The notes under the pieces: generated by a model | The model's database searches: none | Seen by the model: the letters and a program-made list of their open reading frames with translations, nothing else | What the model was told of the DNA's origin: nothing | Part shown: in pieces, positions 26,231-31,449 of the stretch | Layout: each line of letters starts with the position of its first letter | Position numbering within the stretch: the stretch's first letter is position 1 | Position numbers and translations under genes: made by a program | Assembly: GCA_019649035.1 (NCBI GenBank) | Contig: BMAT01012134.1 | Location: forward strand, 87,905 to 119,353 | Origin: Elysia marginata | Lineage: Eukaryota; Mollusca; Gastropoda; Plakobranchidae | DNA length: 31,449 nt | Reading direction: 5' to 3'

Positions 26231-29200
26231 CTGTTTGATGAAATGCGATACCAACTGGTTATGTGAATTTTGTGAATCAAAACTTATAACTATAAAGGTA
26301 ATATTTCTAATATGAGCCGAATCGCTCTGGTTCTTGTTACTCTTTGTATAGTATATATTCAAATAAGAAATTTTAGGGATCATCATTCGCCTCTTAAGAA
26401 TGATTTAAAATATAAAGTGTTAAGTTGAATTTAACCTACTAAAAAATAAAGTAGAAAACATGTATCTCAGGCTTGCATATATACAAGAGACAAGGAATTT
26501 TTTTTCAAATAATACTTCATTAGGTGAAAACAAACATAAGGGCTCTATAGTTTTATATCAACAATGGTATTTAAAAGATCAACAAACTTACCTGCCCTTG
26601 ACCAAAAGGCATTATGCCAGCCGTTGTGTGCAGTAAACGGCGTCCACTATCTCCCTGTGATCCATAGAGTGTCACATACACTCTAGCAGATGTACCACCA
26701 TCAGCAACATCCTCTGTGTCTACTCTCACAGTATAGGTGACCACTAAGCAAACAAAAATCACATAAAGTTAAATGGCACTTACAAAAAGAGACAAAAATG
26801 TTTCTAAATACAACGAAATTAATTCTGGTGCATACCTTATCATGATTAAAGGTTATTGCCCTAGTGTTATTATAAATATCTCTCACACTCTAATGAACTT
26901 GAAGTCAACATATTTTTGTACTTTATGAAATAAAGTTTCATTATTGCTGTCATTGTTGTTGTTGATGTTAATATCATTATTGTTAAATTTATATACTAAA
27001 ACAAGGGTATTGAAACAACTTTTAGGGGGGGTGGGGGGTATTCTGATTTAAGATGGGGAGCAAGATAATGAAAACAGTCATGTATATTGGCAATCACAAA
27101 TCAAACTTACATGGAGGCACAATGGTTCCCGGCCTGACCACAGGCCGCTCTTTCCTGACATCACCTCCACACTGGCCTATACAGCCACTGAAATCAAACT
27201 TCAGCCTCTCTTTGCTCATCTCGTTCAGCATAAGGACCTAAAATGTCAATATCGCATTGTACTTGATAAATCAGTTTAACATCCCATAAGCTTCCCAAGG
27301 ATGCTTATTTAGAGGGCATCAAACTTGCAAACTTTTATTTTTATATGTATTGATTAAGCAGTAAAACACTTCTGATATTTATCTAAAGTTCTTGATTTAT
27401 GATTCAGTTCAAGTATTTAATTTTTTTTCATTCTTTACCCTGCTTGTGATTACCATTGAGAACTTTTGCCTTAAGTTACATTAGATCTGTAAAGGTTGTA
27501 AATCTTTTTTTAACTCAATTGGCTTTAACTCTTCAAGGCTTTTTTATCCTAGCCAATGTCTAGGGTTTCCAAAGAGCTATGCTTGACAGCTGAGATTGTT
27601 ACTTTCCAAAGTTTTACAATAAATTCATGCAGATAGTAATTGTTTTTGTAACAATAGATTTACTTCACAAAGGCCTCTAACCACAGTGGCTACTATGGAG
27701 CTGTGTAGTAAAAGCATATTGTATAGACCTAAAGACAACTATGACTGCAAGACTGCAATTCAATAGTTCAAAATGATTTACTTGGATTTACTTGAAAAGC
27801 TAAGAGTTTTAAGGTGTTAGTAAAGAAAGTACTTTGAAAGTAGCAACGTACATTTGATAAGTAATATTTATAGCGTTTAAAATGGTCACCAGCTTACTTC
27901 CTCAACAGCCCAGCAAGCACTAGGGTCTCCCTCCAGTCCTGAGCTGACTCTGATCTTTGTTAAATCACCTACATGGCCAAGTTGAACACCCTGAAATATA
28001 TAGATTAGATAAATGGTTCACCAGGCAGTGTATAGGCTTACCTAGAATTAAAACCATAACTCACTGTTCCCTATCAATTATTAAAACAGCATGATCCTTT
28101 TCTTTTAAGTTTATATCTTATTGTTTTATAACTTTTTCTTTGTGGCAGAAATATTTCCTTTAAACTCTACACTTCAATATTGACTTAAAAAATCAAGTAT
28201 TTGCAGAAAATGAAGTAAAAAGCTCCTCTAAAAGTGGCAATAAGCATAAGGCAAAATCAACATATCTATAATTATATTTGATCGTAACAAAATTAGATTT
28301 ATTTAGTTGTTCTTCCAACATAGTTTTTCACATTCAGTAAATAAACTAGCAAAAAATTACGGATAAAAAAGTTAATGTTCACAAGGTTTACCAACCTTAA
28401 ACATTTCTGTTTGTCCTGGTTCAAATTTTCCAGTCATATCCTTGCCCAGCTCCACTGGGCCTGTGATACCTTCAGTGCCGTACGCTACCAGAGATATCCC
28501 TTGCCTTGCCGAGTCTAAGCCTTTGCTGATATCAAGCTTCTCAGATGCAGCCATCTTAATATGAACTGTCCACTTGCCATCTGTAAAGAGATATTTAGAT
28601 TGTTGTCTTTGTCTTTGATAATATTGGGATTTCCTTATGAAAAGTTTATATCCAATAGAATCCACAAATGTGTTGTACCCCTATTAGAATGCGAGAACAG
28701 TACTAACCATCTCCTTTCTAAAAAGTAAAATAATGGTTGACCATATTTGATTTCTTTTCTCTTATAAGTTGGGGATTATATTATATAAGAAACACGGTGC
28801 AATGTAATTATTGCCCTGCTTTTTTCTTTTATTTCTGAGGTAAGAAAAGAATTCTCATAATAAAAAGTTCCCCGCTAAGTGAGATTTGACAAATTGATTT
28901 GGGGCCACTGTATAACATTTCATGATGTTGTCGCAAACTTTTGGTTCTACCTGAAGTTTCCCTTCTTTCAGGGCTGACTACTTCTTTGAGTGCCACAGTT
29001 CCCATAGCTGGGAATTCCCTGAGAGTTTTGCGGTCATCCACTCCACTGTCCAACCACCTTGAGAAGATCAGAGACACACACATTAAGTGTAATAACCCAC
29101 AAGAAAAGATGTAGCAGCACTAAGAAAAGTATCCTAGAAGAAAGGATGCTGCAATTTTTTCACAAATTTTTTTTTTTCAAAATTAAAGTTTTCTTCTGTA

Positions 29201-31301
29201 GTTTGTTGTTTAATTCTGAGTATTCTAAGCTTCTCAACAAATAGTGTATGAACGTTTGGTATTAAAAGCAGAAAAAGAGGGTCAATCTTGCAGTGGCAAC
29301 CGCTTCAAACAGTCAACATGTGTCCCATCATTTTTAATTAAAGGCTGTATAGTATAATAACCTATGTACTTCACAAAAAGCTGCTCAAATTTTACAGTTA
29401 CACAATGTCCTAAAAGCATCTGAACATTAAGTGGAGCTTTATTCAACTTCAAGGGTAATAAAAAGTAAATGTCTTTGGGGGTAGTAGACAAATCACTCAT
29501 ACCAAAGATGTTCTTACACAAAGTAAAATCATATATGTCGCCATGCAGCTTCACAGGTACACCTATCTTTGCTCTTACCTGTTGCATGGAAAAATAGCCT
29601 CCATCTGATCACCATTCGGTCCAGCAAAATTTACTGTAACTTGAGCAGCAAACCAACCTTTACCACGACCGTGCTCTCCGTGACCCAGTAATAGATGTGA
29701 AACACGACCCAGATTCAAAAGACGAAGCTCAAATTCATCCGTCTGAAGGGTAGAAGGTGTTTTTCACAAAATGGTTGTAAAAAGTTGGTGATGGAATGAA
29801 CATATGATAGAGTTGCAATTCTTACACTGTACAGAAGAAATACTTTGACTTTACATCAAGCCATAAAGAAAAAGAGTGTATAGGAAGAAACTTTTGGGCA
29901 GCTTTGAAGTAGACAGCTTAGTTTTTAGACTTTACTTAAGGTGTCACAGGTCAAAAGTATGGTTGTACCACGACATCAGCGTTTATGCTAGAAAAAAAAT
30001 TTTATCATTGAGCTTAAAAAATAATGCTTTCCAGTTTTTCAAGAAGAAAAACATTATTCTTGAATTTCAACTAATATAAGTCTACATAAGACATCTGTAC
30101 AGCTTAAGAATTTGAAAAAAAATTAACTTTCCTTACTTTTTTTACATGGCCTTTCAAATTTATTGCTTCATTCATACACTAAATAAGCTGCAACATAAAC
30201 TGCGCATACCTATATGTTTCATGGCCTTTAAATGTTGTTACAAGTAAAGGGAATATAGGCCTACTCAGGAGCAATAACTTCATTGAAACCAGTAAGAGAT
30301 AGGTTCCTTGTTTTTCTTGTTTAATCTTAAAGTACAGTCAGCTACTTAGCTCCATTTCAGCTTTGCTATAATTGGGTTTAAGTAATAGGTTTATCAGTCC
30401 TTTGGCTGGGGAAGGGTAAGCCTAGACTTGAAGACCTTTGTTGCCAATTTATTGCACACTTTATCCAAAGGCTGACTAACTCGGTTCTAAAAGCTCGTTA
30501 AATGAAAATCTCTGTAAAAATTTGAATTAGTTAATTTTAGAAAGAATGTTGGGTTTTTTTTCAAATGTTTAGTACCTGTCCACGTCTAAAAGGTTCTCCG
30601 CTGTTCAGAGGCTTGGTGAGACATCTATGCCCAGAGTCTCCCCATTCACCAATAAGCATTACAGACACCTCAGCAGAAGTTTCAGCACATGGGAGGTCAC
30701 CAGTGGTTATCTTTAATTTGTATACATTTTCTGTAAAAGTTTCAGAATTTCAAAAAGGTATCATTGGAAAATTACACATTGGAAGGTCCTGGTATCTTTA
30801 CAGTTAAACAATCTTTAAAAAAAAAAATTTTTAAACCTGGTTGACAGTTGAACTGTCTCAAAAGCAATCTGGCATAAATATGTAGTATTGCTTAAACTTT
30901 CTTGAGGCATACCTAGATTCCAAAATGATAATTTATCTAGAGACAATTTTTACATTAGTTTTGGGTTAAGATCATAGCACTGAAACATCATTTCTATACA
31001 TAGAAAATACAACAAAAAACACCACTTATTTTTTGTCTCTTTCAAAGACTAGATTCTTGATTTCCTATTACAGTCGCTGAAGAGGAACACCTACTCAACT
31101 TGTTTTTTGCAGTTGGCAATTGATCAGAGCAGAATAAACAATATTATCACTTTATAAGAAATGCTCACCAGAAAGGGGAACAATGTCTGGTCGTATAGCA
31201 GGAAGCTCTACCATGCCATCTTGGTTGACCTCTGAGCAGCTTATCCAATTGTTAAATTCAAAGCTGAACTCTTGCAAAGTGTCACAGTCTTTTAACTTGA
31301 T
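26082..31301 (-). CDS. LOXHD1: LOXHD1-like protein with tandem PLAT/LH2 domains, 9 exons, both ends missing
   Basis: Exons in coding order: 31301-31169, 30730-30576, 29742-29579, 29057-28951, 28580-28396, 27990-27898, 27237-27111, 26743-26592, 26230-26082; 1265 nt, about 421 residues, no stop. PLAT hallmarks recur: VTYTVRVDTEDVADGGTSA, LYGSQGDSGRR, EWGDSGHRCL, FELRLLNLGRV, HGRGKGWFAAQV, NRWLDSGVDDR. PLAT domains are beta-sandwiches that bind lipids or membrane proteins. Human LOXHD1 is a string of fifteen in hair-cell stereocilia; the invertebrate role is unknown to me. The window holds the tail of one module (exon 1), two modules of three exons each (2-4 and 5-7), and two thirds of a fourth (8-9). 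The N-terminal part lies right of the window. Exon 9 ends in phase 2 with donor gtaagt, so at least one further exon is required; none is found between it and the + strand gene. The symbol marks the family, not proven orthology. Confidence 0.87.
26592..26743 (-). CDS. LOXHD1: LOXHD1-like gene, exon 8 (PLAT module start)
   Basis: Acceptor tgcttag, donor gtaagt; phase 1 to 0. Encodes VTYTVRVDTEDVADGGTSAR, LYGSQGDSGRRLLHT and PFGQGQ. This is the cleanest PLAT start in the window. Confidence 0.9.
27111..27237 (-). CDS. LOXHD1: LOXHD1-like gene, exon 7 (PLAT module end)
   Basis: Acceptor gacattttag, donor gtaagt; phase 0 to 1. Encodes VLMLNEMSKERLKFDFSGCI and ERPVVRPGTIVPP. The usual CNRWL strand is replaced by a Cys-containing GCIGQCGG loop, then a Pro-rich linker. 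Confidence 0.84.
27238..27897. other. Intron of the LOXHD1-like gene, nothing recognised
   Basis: AT-rich intronic sequence. The same holds for the other introns of this gene longer than 300 bp (26231-26591, 26744-27110, 27991-28395, 28581-28950, 29058-29578, 29743-30575, 30731-31168). No transposon ends or SINE boxes are seen in them. Confidence 0.55.
27898..27990 (-). CDS. LOXHD1: LOXHD1-like gene, exon 6 (PLAT module middle)
   Basis: Acceptor atatttcag, donor gtaagc; phase 0 to 0, 31 codons. Encodes GVQLGHVGDLTKIRVSSGLE and ACWAVEE. LGHVGDLTKIRV is the typical LG-IG-I-KIRI strand of LOXHD1 repeats. Confidence 0.86.
28396..28580 (-). CDS. LOXHD1: LOXHD1-like gene, exon 5 (divergent PLAT module start)
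   Basis: Acceptor ctctttacag, donor gttggt; phase 1 to 0. Encodes GKWTVHIKMAASEKLDISKG, ISLVAYGTEGITGPVELG and FEPGQTEMFK. It is diverged: GDSG is replaced by GITGP. A stronger-looking donor 4 nt downstream (gtaaac) would break the frame with the next exon. Confidence 0.82.
28951..29057 (-). CDS. LOXHD1: LOXHD1-like gene, exon 4 (PLAT module end)
   Basis: Acceptor cttctcaag, donor gtagaa; phase 2 to 1. Encodes RWLDSGVDDRKTLREFPAMG, the C-NRWLD----D---REL closing motif of LOXHD1 repeats, then a Lys/Glu-rich linker. Confidence 0.88.
29579..29742 (-). CDS. LOXHD1: LOXHD1-like gene, exon 3 (PLAT module middle)
   Basis: Acceptor ctacccttcag, donor gtaaga; phase 0 to 2. Encodes TDEFELRLLNLGRVSHLLLG, HGRGKGWFAAQVTV and IFPCNR. 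DEFEL-LLNLG-V and GWF-A-V-V are the core strands of PLAT. Confidence 0.9.
30576..30730 (-). CDS. LOXHD1: LOXHD1-like gene, exon 2 (PLAT module start)
   Basis: Acceptor ttttctg in the + orientation (reads cag), donor gtacta; phase 1 to 0. Encodes NVYKLKITTGDLPCAETSAE, IGEWGDSGHRCLTKPL and ends EPFRRGQ. This is the canonical first half of a PLAT domain, with its GDSG turn and PF-RGQ end. Confidence 0.9.
31169..31301 (-). CDS. LOXHD1: LOXHD1-like gene, visible exon 1 (end of a PLAT module)
   Basis: Acceptor tgcatacag, donor gtgagc; phase 0 to 1. Encodes LKDCDTLQEFSFEFNNWISC and ends ELPAIRPDIVPLS, the usual linker between PLAT repeats. The earlier exons of this module lie beyond the right edge. 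Confidence 0.82.
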
Positions 31302-31449
31302 CTGTATGCAATAGAAGAAATAGCGAAGCAAAATGGAATTGTTTATAAATGCTACTTAAATAGGTTATTGTTTTGAAGAAAAAAAACATGAATGCACAAA
31401 AAAAAATTGTTGTCATACGGTGTGTCCGAACTATTTCCTTAGCGGTAGA

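Noticed and set aside
28372-28665. 97-codon - strand frame taken as a whole gene
   Set aside because: Only 28396-28580 is an exon; the flanks are intron read-through.
29282-29587. 101-codon - strand frame
   Set aside because: It ends at the exon 3 donor but lies in the intron and has no PLAT or other family resemblance.
1-31449. CRISPR arrays, bacterial operons, phage or plasmid functions
   Set aside because: No regularly spaced direct repeats with spacers, no long uninterrupted ORFs; all coding sequence is spliced.

Overview
This is a eukaryotic, AT-rich, intron-rich window. It carries parts of two protein-coding genes on opposite strands that converge on one another, with transposon debris filling the introns. 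There are no operons, Shine-Dalgarno sites, CRISPR arrays or long bacterial ORFs. All coding sequence is in short exons (67-197 nt) with canonical GT...AG borders and consistent phase. The gene families (LOXHD1-type PLAT repeats) and the element mix (tRNA-derived SINEs, Tigger/pogo-like, piggyBac-like and THAP/P-like DNA elements) fit an invertebrate animal. A lophotrochozoan such as a gastropod mollusc is my best guess, but the species is inferred, not shown.

Left two thirds (about 2589-23629, + strand): sixteen exons that join without a frame break into 723 residues of a GH63-related (MGH1-like, yeast YMR196W-type) glycoside hydrolase. The first ~100 residues expected for the family lie left of the window. 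The last 70-90 residues are not found. The introns hold two copies of one tRNA-SINE family (5227-5476, 9039-9286), a different tRNA-SINE (23153-23419), three copies of a Tigger/pogo-like non-autonomous element (11258-11554, 16874-17537, 22300-22972) and a TTAA-flanked piggyBac-like MITE (19509-20053). A larger related element with TA target sites sits at 494-1938, upstream of the first visible exon.

Middle (about 23640-26080): a ~1.95 kb DNA transposon with 60-bp terminal inverted repeats (24038-24097 and 25923-25982). It contains a broken THAP-domain, P-element-type transposase pseudogene on the - strand.

Right third (26082-31301, - strand): nine exons of a LOXHD1-like protein of tandem PLAT domains, about 421 residues covering four modules. 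The first module is cut by the window edge. The last lacks its final exon.

The main oddity is that both genes run toward the THAP transposon and both lose their 3' exons in the same ~2.4 kb interval. A transposon-associated rearrangement or an assembly misjoin is the simplest explanation.
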